From: Chanos chanos
Taxonomy: Eukaryota > Chordata > Actinopteri > Gonorynchiformes > Chanidae
Assembly (NCBI RefSeq): GCF_902362185.1
Contig: NC_044507.1
Location: 16,855,544-16,919,543, forward strand
Direction of reading: 5' to 3'
Length of the DNA: 64,000 bases
Under the pieces are notes generated by a model. The model made no database searches, was not told the origin of the DNA, and saw nothing but the letters and a program-made list of their open reading frames with translations. Below, piece by piece: positions 29,271 through 40,140 of this stretch. The position numbers and the translations under genes are program-made. How positions within the stretch are numbered: the stretch's first letter is position 1; the number at the start of each line of letters is the position of its first letter.

Positions 29271-30975
29271 ATGATGGCTAAATCTCTTTCTTTCCAAATG
29301 CAACTTTCTTCCATCATGGAGCTTATGACCAAGACTGCCATGGAACAAATTTGCCGAGTTGTCGACACAGACTTCGCTTTTTTACGCCAAGAACTGTCCC
29401 GAGTCACGTGTGAAAATAAAGTCCTCACTGAGAAACTGCTTTGGCTGAAGGCTGAAACAGACTACAGAGGAAATAAAACTCTCGGAGTGGAGAGTTTTAT
29501 TTTCAAGAACTGTCGCTCTGTTGGGATTCAGACTGGAGAGATAAATCCGCGGGAGAGTGCCAACAACAGTACTGTTCTTTTAAGCAATTATCTTTTCTTA
29601 TATCGATTATGTATCTAACGCAGAGCTATATTAATTACGGCTTCATGTTTTAAATGAGATTGCATTTCTTTAAATGTATTGGCACCTAGACGAATTAACT
29701 TCTGTCGCTTTTTTTTATCTTGAAAACAGTAGACTGTCCGTCCATTAATGGGATTTTCGGAGAGGAGTGGTGCATCAGTTTATGGAAAGCTGAGGACCCA
29801 AGAGAAGAAACTTTTACAGATGCTGTTCTTTATTCTCCTATATTGGATGAGGCAAGATTCCCTTTCTTCTCCCTTTTGTGATTGTATAAGCTTTGCTTTG
29901 AGTAGTTTATGACCTTGTTTATATATAGTGTGGTATTTTTTAAGGTCTCTTCAGGCGCTTTTGGCAGTGTGCTAAAATTATGTTGATTGCTTGTCAGTGT
30001 GCTGAAAAGGAGGAAGAAACAACTGTGTCAATATCCATAAAAGAAGAGAACATGGAAGAGGAAACAGGTTTCAGGGACTTGCGAAGAGAAAGAGAAAACA
30101 GAGATGGTAAGGGTTTTGGAAATTTATTGAGACAATTGTGCAAGGATAACATGATCACAGATTAAATCATTGCAAGCTGCTGTTTACAGTTATTAGCAGA
30201 AATCATTTTTATTTAGGTATAATATTGGGTTTTTGTGTGTGTGTTTACAGCAAGAAGACCCCTTTTTTCACCTGAACGTGAGAGTTTGTCTGCTGACACC
30301 CCAGAAACAGGAGTTCTAGAAGACTTTCAGTGTGTTCAGCGAAGATCTAATGGTGATTCTACTGAGTATGACAAAGATGATGTACCCACTGAAAGTGCTG
30401 AAGAAGAGAAGACAGGTCTCATAGACTCACAGTCTGTCGCCTCACAGCCTGTATTTATCGACCGAATGACCGTTTCCACCACTGAAACGGAACAAACTCT
30501 CAGTGGTTTCAGTAAAGTTGATATAACTCAGCAACCAAATGATCAAAATCAAAAGAAGGCCAAGTTAACCTGTTCAGAGTGTGGGAAGACGTTTAAGCGA
30601 CAGAGTAATTTTACAACTCATATGAGGTCTCATTACAAACAAAAAACTCGTAATTGCATTCCTCGGAGGAAAAAAACAAGAATTTGTGAGCACTGTGGAA
30701 AGGAGTTTTCTAGACAGAATAGCCTAAAGGTCCATTATGTTGTGCATACAGGTGAGAAGCTTTTTAGGTGTAATCTCTGTGGAAAATCATTCTCTCAGAG
30801 AGGTAATTTAAATGTCCATCGGCGCATCCACACAGGTGAAAAGCCTTTTGCCTGTTCAGCATGTGGGAAACGTTTCAACCAGAAAATCAATCTGAGTAAT
30901 CACATGTCTGTTCACACCCAGAAGAGAACTAAAAAGAGAACTAAAACCAAATCTGTCGGGAAAACTGTAAGGTGA
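29271..30975 (+). CDS. C2H2 zinc-finger protein, tandem copy 2 (four fingers)
   Basis: Near-identical paralogue of the gene at 23749. Exons: 29271-29568, 29730-29851, 29998-30106, 30251-30975, giving 417 residues. Exon 1 is 12 bases longer than in copy 1, with a FIFKNC-type segment. Exon 2 again has VFGKEWC-like sequence (IFGEEWCISLW) and the same GC donor. Exon 3 has SISIKEE. Finger 1 is identical to copy 1. Finger 2 is FSRQNSLKVH against FSSLTNLKDH, so positions -1, 2, 3, 6 read R, N, S, V. Finger 3 changes K to Q at -1, and finger 4 keeps its contacts. The end KTKSVGKTVR is probably the ancestral tail. ACT|GTAAGG lies right at the stop region and could splice in phase 0 to the exon-like block at 32081. 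Confidence 0.82.
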
Positions 30976-31807
30976 TATTTTTTCTCCGCCCAAACTGGTC
31001 TCGGGTTACCAGTTTGCTCTCTGTAAGCTCCAGTTGTTCTGTGAGGATCTATGTCATCACTGTTAAAGCTTCTTTTCATTGATTGTGTAAAATCTACATT
31101 TTAAAAAAAGGATTTTAACCACGATCCTGCCAATTATTAGCAGAACTATTTTCCGTGCTCTGTGTTTGAATAAAAGCAGTGAGCCTTTTTCTGTAAGGTT
31201 GCTTAAGATTCCGTAGCCCTTGGAGTTAGATCCTAGGTTCCTGATGTCCTAGGTTCCTGATGTCTTGTGATTTGTGTTCTATAGATGCTGCCGGTTTTCA
31301 GTGTAGTTCATGTATGGAATGATCAATGGGCACTGCAGAGTGTTGATGTTGGTGGTCATCAGGTGTCCTTGTCATTTCCCTGTAGTTACATTTCACTCTC
31401 TCTGGATGGACAGAGTTGGGCTAGAATGTCATGATATCTAGTAGAGTTCTAGATGCCACTGGCCATCTTGGTGGAAGCAAGATCAACACATTAAATCATA
31501 TCATGTATCGACTACCATATATAGGCATGAGTTTCTTTTCAGCTAAGCATCCTTTTGTCAACATTAAAGGCATCACTTGGTATGCATGCCAGAGACTTCT
31601 TTTTATGTCTCATCTCGCAGTAACATCTGATTGCAATCCGAGTGCCAATGCTAAGGAGCACTGTCTAGACTTTTCCTTTTGCTACTGTCTCTCACAGAGA
31701 CATTTGCTGGTGTATCCCCTCCAGAGACATGGAGGTGGGGTCTAGATTTGGAGACTTGATTATCCCATCATGCAGCCAAATTTGGTCATTTTCTCACTGT
31801 GGCTTGT

Positions 31808-31825
31808 CCCCCCCCCCCCCCCCCC
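31808..31825. repeat. C homopolymer
   Basis: 18 consecutive C; prone to length error. Confidence 0.9.
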
Positions 31826-32080
31826 TTAATTGCACTGCTCACTATGTACTGGTGAAAAATACATTTGTGTCCAACTTCACCACTGCTACAGTGTTTTTAT
31901 ACATCTTAATTGTTGACCCAATAGTGGGAACTGTTACATGCGATTCATAACTGTTTTACTGAACCCACTGTCTGATGTATGAATGACAGCAACCATTTTT
32001 CTCTTCTCATTTTTAAAAGTGCTTTTCCTTCAATGACAAAATGGATTTTATGCAAATGTTACTTTATTTTTGTCCTGCAG

Positions 32081-32170
32081 TTAATCAAGAAGCCATGCAA
32101 GACCACAAGCCAGCTCTTTAAAACTGAGATAAATGGATATATGAATGCAGTATTTTACAGAGGGATATAG
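32081..32170 (+). other. Candidate terminal exon (fifth exon) of zinc-finger copy 2
   Basis: Preceded by TTTTTGTCCTGCAG. Phase 0 from the donor-like ACT|GTAAGG at the end of the finger exon gives LIKKPCKTTSQLFKTEINGY plus nine residues, with the stop at 32168-32170. That would extend the basic KRTKTKSVGK tail. The other in-phase use, from exon 3, gives NQEAMQDHKPAL. Conservation with 26311 supports function or recent duplication; the two cannot be separated here. Confidence 0.35.
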
Positions 32171-32278
32171 TTAAGAGATTGCATGCAGTTTTGACCATTT
32201 ATTGTGAGGAAAGTACTGTTTAAAAGACAATAACCCTAACCGAAGTCCTGACTGACTTAAGACTTATATACACACACA

Positions 32279-32468
32279 CAGTGTCTTGTGAGACATTTTA
32301 AGTTTTTGTCTCTTTTTTTTTTTTTTTTTACCCCATAATGGCAAAGTTTAAGCTTTTGTCATTATGGGGTATTTTGTGTCAAAAAATCAGTTTAATCGAT
32401 GTTCAGTTAAGTTGATAGCACAAAAGGTGGAAAAAGTGAAAGGGTCTTAGTACTTTCACAAGGCACTG
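32279..32468. mobile_element. Internally deleted Tc1/mariner-type mini-element
   Basis: Ends CAGTGTCTTGTGAGAC and, inverted, CAGTGCCTTGTGAAAG, with TA beside the right end. The interior has CATTATGGGGTATT and AGGTGGAAAAAGTGAAAGGG, which I recognise from the 3' region of a widespread fish Tc1-like transposon. At 190 bp it has no transposase. Confidence 0.7.
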
Positions 32469-32811
32469 TATATTTATTTGTGTGTATATGATCAGCTCTG
32501 TTAAGATATATTACAAACACAGACAAAATCAGACCAAAGAATGAAGGTGCTCATGAAAAGGGAAGGTGATTTATTCAACACACGAGAGTGAATAACACTT
32601 GAAAAAAAAATAATGTTCAAAACTGTCACAACAATGCAAAACAGAAATGAAAAAAAAAAATACAAGTCATTCTGTATTTTTACTCTCTTATTGCTCGGGT
32701 CAATACTTCTCGCTTTACACAAATACACACATGAAACACACACCTCAAACTACTACCTAAGGTTATAATGATTGCAAGATCATTACCTTAACACTTTAAT
32801 ATGTCAATATG

Positions 32812-32918
32812 CAGTCGGGGAATGAGGGGGGACGCCATCCCCCTATATACTCTATAGAGTAATGTCAGTAATGTCATTGGGCAATCCCCCCTGTTAAAAA
32901 AAAATAAATCACCTACTG
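32812..32918. mobile_element. hAT-like MITE of the CAGTAGG family, copy A (short)
   Basis: Shares CCATCCCCCT, TACTCTATAGAGTA, CATTGGGC and the end AAATCACCTACTG with 40457-40611 and 54325-54488. The left end is diverged (CAGTCGGGG). At 107 bp it lacks part of the interior. Flanks TCAATATG and TCAATGTC agree only partly. Confidence 0.65.
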
Positions 32919-32949
32919 TCAATGTCAATTTCGGTCATGTACACACTAC

Positions 32950-32998
32950 ACACTATATACATATATATATATGGGTGTGTATATATATGTATATATAG
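32950..32998. repeat. AT/TG simple repeat
   Basis: TATATACATATATATAT and GTATATATATGTATATATAG-type sequence. Confidence 0.8.
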
Positions 32999-33977
32999 GT
33001 AGCTATGTACATGTTATACTTCCAAGTCAACTGCCACCATCTACATTGAATTCAACAAGGATTACACGGGAGGCCTGGACAAACACAACAAAATTTCAAT
33101 AGAAAGTTACAGAGTTACTCAAATATACATTTTTCCCGGGAAGTTTCAGTCTGAATCCCTGCCGTGATAAATGTCGCAATACATTAAACTACCCCTATAT
33201 ATAATTTTCACACTAGAATTCTGGATATTTTGCAAAACTAATGCTACATCTTTGTTTGTTCATCAATAAAACTGCCTCAGAGCAAGACTGTACTGTTTCT
33301 CTGGGGGGTTTTTTCTAATAACTTAGTCTATCGATATAGAAATGCACTTATGAGCAATGAGGCCGTTTTAATGTTTAAATCTCTTGTTTTTTTTAAAGAT
33401 TTTAACTGTGACCTGTTGGGAGGAGAGGGTATAAAAATGTGCTTGCTTTGCAAGATACATAAAAAGAGAGCAAAAGAGCTAACAAGGAACTCTCCTGTTC
33501 TCATGGTATGATATCCCTGTATGGTTAAGATCACAGTTCAGTGTATGGTTTTGCTGACCAATATTGACCAAGACATCCTCTAGCTGTAGTCAACATTATC
33601 CAAAACATCGTCTGTATAAAACAACAGGTATGGCTTTGTTTACACAGACAACCCTCACGTAAGTGCCACAATATATGACCACAGAGCCTTTTGCCAAACT
33701 GGGTTGAAATGGTACCAGCTAGAACGGTAAGATCAATAGAAGTTGTTCTCCAAAAAAGTCTTGAAGTTTCACTCTTCAACAAGATGTAACATGGTGACAA
33801 GAATGGCCCAGTCTTAATGCCCAAACTAAGGTATTCTTTTCTTCTTTGTGACGAGCCTTCTGTGTTTCTGAGTAAACTTAGAACTGACACCCATATTCCT
33901 GTTTGAATTTGGCTGTCTGAATTTACGGCTTAGTTCCACTAATATACATGGTCATCCTAAAAAAAGAGACATATTCC

Positions 33978-36900
33978 CTAACTGATGCACTGGTGTTTGT
34001 TAAAACCATGTTTGTGCGTATAACTTTTCCCACATTCTACACAGTTAAAAGGCTTCTCTCCAGTGTGAGTTCTGAGATGGACATTCAGAGAACTTTTTTG
34101 AGAGAAACTCTTCCCACACTCCATGCAGGTGTACGGTTTTTCCCCTGAGTGCGTGCGCTGGTGGAGTTTGAGGTATGTTTTTCGAGCAAAGCGTTTGCCA
34201 CACATGGTGCAGGCAAACGGCTTTTCTCCAGAGTGCTGCCGCAAATGTACTTTCAGATACCCCAAGTAAGTGAAACTCTTTCCACAAAATACACACTCAA
34301 ATTTCTTGTCCCCCCTAGGACTTCTCTGATTTTGCATCGGGTTGAAGTTGATCGTATTAGGATATAATCTAACAAACTCTTCAGAGTCCAGGTTTGGTTC
34401 ACTTGTATTGTCTCCATGTGTGGTGGGTAATGTGGCGGTGCTTATACTGTCTGGTCCTCTGTGTTGTGTGCTTTGGCCCACTTGGTTATCTGAAGTGATG
34501 GCGTACGTGACAAAGCTGTCCGTCTGACTCTGGGTCACACTGGCTGATCCGCTAATATTGTTACTTGGCATCATCTGACCTGTTCAAGAATAAATAAATA
34601 AAACAATTTAACACTGACGTATTGACAGAAAGGCATATGATTTTCACTTTGATCAGAATATACAGCAGACCATTACCATTGAGTTTCAATGGACTTACTC
34701 CTTACTACACAAGTTTGTTTCTTAATTGTAAAAGAAAACTTACATAAAAACAGGCCAGCTGCAAAGTTAAATATTAATTCAATACATTTTCTTTACATTA
34801 ATTTTATTTACATTTTGTTTTCCTGAATGTAACTGTGAAATTTTATAAGTGGTATACTAATAAGGGTTAACGTCGGTTAACCGATTGCAATTCTCATTTG
34901 GTGACCAGGGTTTCTGAAATGCGGAGAATTTTTTTTTTTTTTTTTCAAATATTTGCATTTTTTTTTTTTTCATTATGCATACAGGCATTTTAAACTCATC
35001 TTAAAACTGGATTTCAGAGTCAAATGTGGGCCGATTTACATACAAAAGGAACGTGTTTGAACCTAAAAGATTGGGTCTTTGTACTTGTAAGGAGCGTATA
35101 TGTGATTTGTTTTAAACTAAAGCTCAAAAATGTGTAACAATTTTTAAATTTCATTTTCTGACCATAACTCTAATTTTAACTTTTGTAACGTGATTTCTAA
35201 AGATTTTTTTTTTCTTACAATGCTGAGCCTAAAACTACCAGGTGGATCTAATCATGCTACTCACCTCTCCCATCGGCCACTGGTTCGCTCTGTGTGTTGT
35301 TTTTTCCAAGGCAATCTTCCCAAGTCTCTTCCTTGATCAAGATCATATCAGGTCCTTCATCCACCAGATCAACTGACTGAGTGCAGAAACATGAAATCAG
35401 ATTAACTTGATATTCACTGAAATGTCTGTTATCAAAGTGAAGACACGGTGAAGATCATTAATGAATTTATTTTTTTAGGGGGAACTCCAATACTCATTAT
35501 TTCCTTCTGCACAATTTTTGAATGACCAAAACTTCAGCATAAACACCACTGACAACGTCCTAGCCTTTATAAGCCTCTGCGTGGAATCTCTTTTGATAAC
35601 AGAGAACTCTGAAAAGAGGTGTTCAGGAAACTGCCATTTCTCTATACTGTCAGTATAAATACCCAATACTGATATACAACTACCCGTACTGCAATGTCTT
35701 GTATGAACAGTTGTCCAATTATGTTGTTAATATGGGGACAAACGGCAACTGTTCCAGTCACATATTTCTAGACACAGTGGATCTCTCAACTATAATGAGC
35801 TGTTTATAACCTTTAGCATTAGAGGTTCAAGAGAGATTGTCATTAAGCCTTATGTGTGTTAAGCCTTTGTGGACAAAACATGGATTCATGAGGGCTGAAC
35901 TGCCTCATTCTGCATGCCATTTGATGAACATTATCTGGATACTTGATGCACATTAAAATTTCTGATGAATAACTTTCAGCAGGAGGTAACTACTTGACAA
36001 AAACAAAGTAAAGTTTTAGCTAAAAATGGAGTTAAGTAGACTAACATCTAGCTTAATGTTTGGTGGAGTATCCCTTTAAAATAACGAAAGTGGACATCCA
36101 CCGCTGGAGGCCACTGAGTTCTCTTTAACAGACAGCTGCTATATAGAACGCGTCCTTCTTAAGTACAGCTTCCCTTGAATTCTCTCAAAAGAGCCCATTC
36201 AAACAGCCACAGTATATCTTTGCACCTTCCATAAAAGTCTAGCTTTTTCTGCCCATGCGCATATCGCTCCAGGGAGAGATGTAGGCGGGTTTAGGTTACA
36301 ACTGAGTTTATCCTAATATGATGGTACAAACACAGGCGCTAATTAACCTGTAATGTTCATCTGGATTTTATGTCATAACAGGTAAAAACAAATGAACCAG
36401 AAATGTTATACACAGACCTCTTCCCTAATAATAGATGAGTCCAGTGACGGGTCCGTCTGTTGTCCTCTTTCTTCTTCTCTCCATAAATTCATACACCATT
36501 CTTTCCCGAACACGTTGTCTATTGCGGGCGGGTGCCTTTCTGGGGAGTTAAATATACAACACGGAGAAAGCCGAGTAATCTCTGTACGAAAGATAAACTT
36601 TACACACCAGCTGAACAAACTCTGCATGCGGCTACTTTATTTGGTGAGAAGATGCACAACTCGGGAATTCTGTAAGTCTTTGGTGCCACTGTTCAGTAGC
36701 CTACCTTCTATTCCTTTGGAGCCTCCGCCAAACTGAGATCTGCTATGGTGACAGTTGACGGTGGTCTTTTGCGCTACAGTCCGACCTGTATCTCTGGTAC
36801 ATCTGAGCTCGCACTCCAGAAAATCACATTTCTTCCTCAAGGATTCGTTTTCATTCACATGCCGTGCTATTTCTAAATGCAGCGTAGAGCAACACTCTTC

Positions 36901-36996
36901 GACGAGTTTACCGATCTCAACTATCGCAGATTTGGCTAGCATATCCATTATAGAGGTTAATTGAGCCTGAAAATGAAAAGCATTCATTGTTTCCAT
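33978..36996 (-). CDS. C2H2 zinc-finger protein with N-terminal helical exon (gene C)
   Basis: Probable nuclear DNA-binding protein related to the tandem pair. Exons on the - strand: 36996-36705, 36539-36418, 35376-35265, 34579-33978, giving 375 residues, all GT-AG and in phase. Exon 1: QLTSIMDMLAKSAIVEIGKL followed by a predicted coiled-coil region. Exon 2 (122 bp, as in the tandem genes): NVFGKEWCMNLW. Exon 3: MILIKEETWED, a psi-K-x-E SUMO-like site. Exon 4: a Ser/Thr-rich region then four fingers (CVFCGKSF, CTMCGKRF, CMECGKSF, CVECGKSY) with TGEKP or SGEKP linkers. The last finger ends HQCIS at the stop, so the fourth zinc ligand is not at the normal spacing. Intron 2 has a normal GT donor (GAAGAG|gtctgt), unlike the GC donor of the tandem pair. 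Confidence 0.8.
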
Positions 36997-38279
36997 GATT
37001 TAGTTCTAGCTACGTTCTTCAAAAAATGAATACTGGGTCTTTATATTATGTTACACCTATTAATAGTAACCATTGGGTTAGTATCTATTGATAGAAAGCA
37101 CTAGGCTAACGCTGTTCGTATTTTGATGGGACAAAATACAAATTACAAACATGGAAGTACATTGCAGAGGGATCATGGGATGCCATACCGTAAACCATGA
37201 CATACAGACACATACGAAAGCTAATACATCCAGGGGCTTCGATTTTTCGCTTTAGAGCCCCTCGCTAAGAAGACATTACGGCAGACACAGTTCCACTGAA
37301 ACAAAACCTAGTCACTGTCGAATAAAAATATCCCTTACACAAGATGTTAGGCAAAATGGCGAATTTTATTAATGTACCCGTCAAGTACAATAATTATAGC
37401 ATTGCGCACAATTTTCGTGCAGGTGTTGTGATATATCATTCCATATAATCGGTTCCCTCACATTGTGTCAACTACTGTATGTCCTCTGTTCTGTCCTGTG
37501 TGCTGTATCCTGTCACATACGAGTGTGTTCGAGTTACCAGTCATTTGTAACTTGTAAACTCCTTGGTCGAATTATGTGAGTTTTATTACTATGAACATCA
37601 ACGTCAAAACCTGAGAGTAAGTCTGGCCAAAGTTTACTGCCTTTCAGCGTCTCGAACTACATACGGTGTGTACGATAGAAACCGCTTTGCAGGAGCTCAT
37701 ACCATTTTAGGAGATCGGCGATAGTGGTGTTACACTGCTGAAAGTGAGTTAATACATGTGACCTATGGTACAAATCGCTAGTGGTCATCATGAAAATAAT
37801 TAATCTAAACATATACGTTTAGATTAATTATTTTCAAGCCATGGTCGTAATGGCACACAGACTAAAGTTATGACACAAATAGTGCAACCTTGTAAGTACA
37901 CTGAACTACTTGTGCCAAAGACATGACAGTATCACACAAGGAACCTTATTTCCACCTCACAAAAGGCTTTGAATAGCAATAGTTATATAAAACACATGCA
38001 AAACTGCTACAAACAGATATGCGTCAGTTCTACTTTTTAGACACTCTATAGAATACAGAGAGCTCAAATCTACAACTTCTATAAATTAATATTAAAAAGT
38101 TTGAAGGGAACTACGGCACTTTGTGAGGATGGAGACAAAAATGTACTCTGTGAAACTGGCACACGGATTCATATCATTCCTCAGAAAGTCCTCGCACTTA
38201 CATTAAATAAACTGTTTCTTAATACAAAATAATGAAGTGTAAGTTTTGTCAGTGAACAGCATCTGGTTCAGCTTCATTC
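36997..38279. other. Spacer between zinc-finger genes C and D
   Basis: Probably the promoter of gene C and the 3' UTR of gene D. It includes a perfect 20-bp inverted repeat at 37791-37836. I see no gene, and no further repeat that I can name. Confidence 0.5.
37791..37836. repeat. Perfect 20-bp inverted repeat with 6-base loop
   Basis: TGAAAATAATTAATCTAAAC, loop ATATAC, then the exact reverse complement GTTTAGATTAATTATTTTCA. AT-rich and able to form a cruciform or an RNA hairpin. Confidence 0.9.
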
Positions 38280-40140
38280 TCATGTTATCTGGTGCCTTGG
38301 TACTCCCAATTCCCTATAAGGGTCCAATGTGAGATCTGTGTGTACAGTTTGGTGTTTGTTAAGATTACATTTTTTGGTAAATCCTTTTCCACATTTCAAA
38401 CAAATGAAAGGCCTTTCTCCAGTGTGAGTGAGCTGGTGCTTATCGAGCGTGCATTTCTGAATGAAACCCTTCCCACACTGCAGGCACCGATAAGGCTTTT
38501 CTCCAGTATGAGTGCGCTGGTGGGTGTACAGGTGACCTCTCTGTGCATATCTCTTACCACAAAGCATACACTTAAATGGCTTCTCACCAGTGTGACTGCG
38601 TTGATGTATTTCAAGTTGACTAAAACACTTGAATCTTTTCGCACAGTATGTGCAAACGAATCGTTTATCTCCTGATAATGTCCCAACAGTGCGAGTCCTA
38701 AGAGTCTTTGACACGCTGAGTCTCTGTGGAGCAACAAAATAAGTGTTTTCAGTTTTTGAGTTTGATTCTACCAACAAGTTGTGTCTCTCCTGGTTCTGTG
38801 CACTTGTTCCAAGTGACACCCCTATGTCTTCTTGTAGTGGTTCAGCTGTGGTTGTTTTCTGTATGACTTTGCTCTCTTCACCTCTTGTGTCAGGGTCTAA
38901 TAAATTATCGAGATGACCAGGGGAAGGAACACCCGCTTGAGCACCTGCCATCTCAACAGCTCCTGTCAACACTGCAAAGAGCACACCATTAATTATTGTG
39001 AAATACAGACTCACTGACAGAAATCAACAGAAAAATCAACCATTGTACTCCTACAGAATCTGATGATTCTTAATGGAATGCCACGCTGTAGAGACATACA
39101 AGAAAAAAAATTAAAAAGTGCAACTCACTTTGAACACTTGTTGTTTGTCCTCTCTTTAGTTCACTGTCACATAAATCAACTTCAAGTGGCTCCTCTTTGA
39201 CAGAAATCCTGTTCAGATGCTCTTTCTCATAATGTGTTTGCTGTTTTGAAAAAAAAATAAACATCTCTCTTCAACCACAATGACAGTTTTTGATACTAAA
39301 TAATGGTGCTCATCTAAAGATGTGTTTCCTTTACCAACCACAGCCTTGCCACGTTTCAGTTCCTTTCCCATTTCAGAACTTTAACTTAAAACCATAAATA
39401 TAGCACTTCATAAAATTAAGGCAAAACTTTAAGTTGGCATAACCTTACTGAACAGCAAAATAAAACTATGGTTGTACTTTGTCTTGTCCGGTGAGTAGGA
39501 ATTCCTCTGTTGCACCTTCATGTGTAGCAAAATCCTCCGAAGCCTTGGACACCTCTTCGGAAACAATCTCTCTGAAGTAGGGAAAAAAATCTGAATGAGA
39601 TTTGCACGCTGGAGGGAGGAAACGACTAAGAAAACAGTAATTCGGTTAGTTGAGAGGGCTTTTGAATTTCTCCAGTGCTGTGCAGCTCAAAACTTTATTT
39701 GCGGTCGTTATGCTCGAGTTATGGCATATTTGGCTGCAGCGCTAAAGCTGCTGTGTAAATAAGCGTGTCCATACAAGCCTGTCGTTACGTGCACTAGTTA
39801 ACGTCCTCTTTATAACATCTAAAGCAACTTGCCTCTTGATTTCGGATAACACGTCCCTCCTTAACTGATATTCAGCGGAGCAGGGATCTGGAATTTTACG
39901 CATTTCAGGACCACCGTCCTCTCCTGTGCCCTGCCTTTGTGCCCGGTAATCCTGCAACATGTTCTCCATCAACTGTAGTTTGCCTTGGAGTGTGCGGATT
40001 TCTTGCCGACTACGAGTTACCTCGAATCTCAGTACTTTGTATTCGATGTCCACAAGTTTACTTATCTCCAAAACAGCCGTTTTAGCTAATGTATCCATGA
40101 TAGACACCAACTGCGTCTGGAAGGTGGAGATGGCTGACAT
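38280..40140 (-). CDS. C2H2 zinc-finger protein with N-terminal helical exon (gene D)
   Basis: Fourth member of the local family. Proposed exons on the - strand: 40140-39833, 39571-39478, 39240-39129, 38962-38280, giving 398 residues. Exon 1: TQLVSIMDTLAKTAVLEISK then a long charged helix. Exon 3: RISVKEEPLEVDL (psi-K-x-E), 112 bp, exactly as in gene C. Exon 4: four fingers (CTYCAKRF, CMLCGKRY, CLQCGKGF, CLKCGKGF) with TGEKP/TGERP linkers. Exon 2 is the weak part. It reads an acidic EIVSEEVSKASEDF and lacks the FGKEWC motif of the other three genes. The exon 1 donor would be GC (AAGAG|gcaagt), a strong GC-type consensus whose phase matches exon 2. An alternative is that exon 2 is skipped or misread; exons 1, 3 and 4 are secure. 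Confidence 0.72.

Larger units (their letters stand above)
28897..33650. repeat. Tandem duplication block, copy 2
   Basis: Second copy of the block described at 23362. It carries its own insertions: a Tc1-type mini-element at 32279 and a hAT-like MITE at 32812. The homology runs to about 33650, where both copies have ACAACAGGTA and pieces of TGGCTTTGTTTACACAG. Confidence 0.8.
30976..33977. other. 3' side of duplication copy 2 and spacer to the next zinc-finger gene
   Basis: Contains copy-2 sequence with no counterpart in copy 1 (31000-31970), a C homopolymer, the candidate exon at 32081, two small DNA transposons, an AT/TG repeat at 32950 and the copy-2 version of the 3' duplicated block (33215-33650). 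The downstream region of the - strand gene ending at 33978 also lies here. No further gene is seen. Confidence 0.6.

Noticed and set aside
34045-34296. Second frame on the - strand across the fingers of gene C
   Set aside because: Shadow of the C2H2 repeat in another frame; the true frame has regular C-x2-C and H-x3-H spacing.
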